Below, one piece after another: positions 63,617-64,000 of a DNA stretch of 64,000 bases. The notes beneath the pieces are model-generated. The model made no database searches, was not told the origin of the DNA, and worked only from the letters and a program-made list of their open reading frames with translations. The stretch comes from Aquimixticola soesokkakensis. Its GTDB lineage: Bacteria; Pseudomonadota; Alphaproteobacteria; Rhodobacterales; Rhodobacteraceae. Location of the stretch: positions 496,001-560,000 of the forward strand of contig NZ_FWFS01000001.1 in NCBI RefSeq assembly GCF_900172375.1. The letters run 5' to 3'. The position numbers and the translations under genes were made by a program. The first letter of the stretch is position 1. Each line of letters begins with the position of its first letter.

Positions 63617-64000
63617 ATGCACGCCTATCGCAGCCATACTTGCGCCGATCTGACACAAGCCAATGTGGGCGACGAGGTCCGCCTGTCGGGCTGGGTCCAC
63701 CGTATCCGCGACCACGGCGGCATTCTGTTCGTCGATCTGCGCGACACCTATGGCATGACGCAGGTTCTGTGCGACCCCGACAGCCCTGTCTTTGCCGAGT
63801 TGGAAAAGGTGCGCGCCGAATGGTGTATCCGCATCGACGGCACCGTCAAAGCCCGCGCGCCCGAACTGGTGAACCCCAAGATCCCGACCGGCGAGATCGA
63901 AGTCTTCGTGCGCGGTCTCGAAGTACTTGGCGCGTCCAAGGAACTGCCGCTGATGGTGTTTGGCGATCAGGAATACCCCGAGGAAACCCGCCTGAAATAC
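63617..64000 (+). CDS. aspS: Aspartyl-tRNA synthetase (5' part, cut by window edge)
   Basis: The first 128 codons are present. [53 protein letters not shown] is the N-terminal anticodon-binding OB fold; [21 protein letters not shown] begins the class II catalytic part. Charges tRNA-Asp (and, in many alphaproteobacteria, tRNA-Asn). Truncated by the window, not by mutation. Confidence 0.96.
   Translation, partial: MHAYRSHTCADLTQANVGDEVRLSGWVHRIRDHGGILFVDLRDTYGMTQVLCDPDSPVFAELEKVRAEWCIRIDGTVKARAPELVNPKIPTGEIEVFVRGLEVLGASKELPLMVFGDQEYPEETRLKY

Overview
This is a 64 kb, GC-rich, gene-dense stretch of chromosome from an alphaproteobacterium of the Rhodobacteraceae (Roseobacter/Rhodobacter group). 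The placement rests on gene content and neighbourhoods: a complete F1 operon atpHAGDC followed by an H-type lectin gene, fused Sat-APS kinase, DUF2125, DUF1150, DUF465, extensin-like and Hint-domain proteins, a Mn-type pyrophosphatase, and divergent pairs such as gloB/methyltransferase and trxB/lrp. No rRNA, CRISPR, prophage, transposase or integrase was seen, and I found no tRNA I would defend. Species was not determined.

Layout. 1-4057: nickel locus, with nikR divergent from nikKMLQO and a canonical NikR operator between them. 4044-9485: accessory block with an NMT1-type ABC transporter, an Fe/2-oxoglutarate oxygenase, two decayed genes (a gutted oxygenase paralogue and an alpha/beta-hydrolase remnant) and a divergent nucleoside/nucleobase deaminase. 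The 465 bp between the transporter and the deaminase holds two strong RNA-like hairpins. 9698-11948: LpxR-like outer-membrane barrel and a Hint protein. 12234-17581: rpsD, hisC-tyrC-extensin, DUF2125, ChaC. 17672-21470: ExbB/MotA-like channel, MotB/OmpA-like coiled-coil partner and an M23 peptidase. 21477-25707: clpA, gloB, methyltransferase. 26231-31585: ATP synthase F1 operon and H-lectin.

31666-38397: prs, an HCCA isomerase-like protein, the ribF-ycgN-aldolase operon, a MaoC hydratase, a HAD phosphatase and Mn-pyrophosphatase. 38759-40844: CIRCE-controlled groESL. 41058-44800: GNAT, NUDIX, EamA, purEK, DUF465. 45077-49694: Hsp20-DUF1150, sat-cysC, trxB and an Lrp-family regulator. 49771-54667: a second Hint protein, a 60-residue protein, the lgt-midA-pgeF operon and ubiK. 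54963-57672: ybjN, proC-csaA-dehydrogenase. 57754-64000: tdk, DEAD helicase, carB and the 5' part of aspS, which runs off the right edge.

Most of the window is ordinary core genome. The best leads are: (i) a NikR whose numbering matches E. coli NikR exactly and whose operator is canonical, but in which all four high-affinity nickel ligands are replaced; (ii) the transporter/oxygenase/deaminase block, with its hairpin-rich control region and two neighbouring genes reduced by internal deletions; (iii) an array of GCGCAA half-sites between trxB and lrp; (iv) a repeated extragenic element in two gaps; (v) a CTGC-N3-GCAG site at the promoter of the MaoC hydratase. All start sites are judged by eye from Shine-Dalgarno sequence, family N-termini and gene overlaps.
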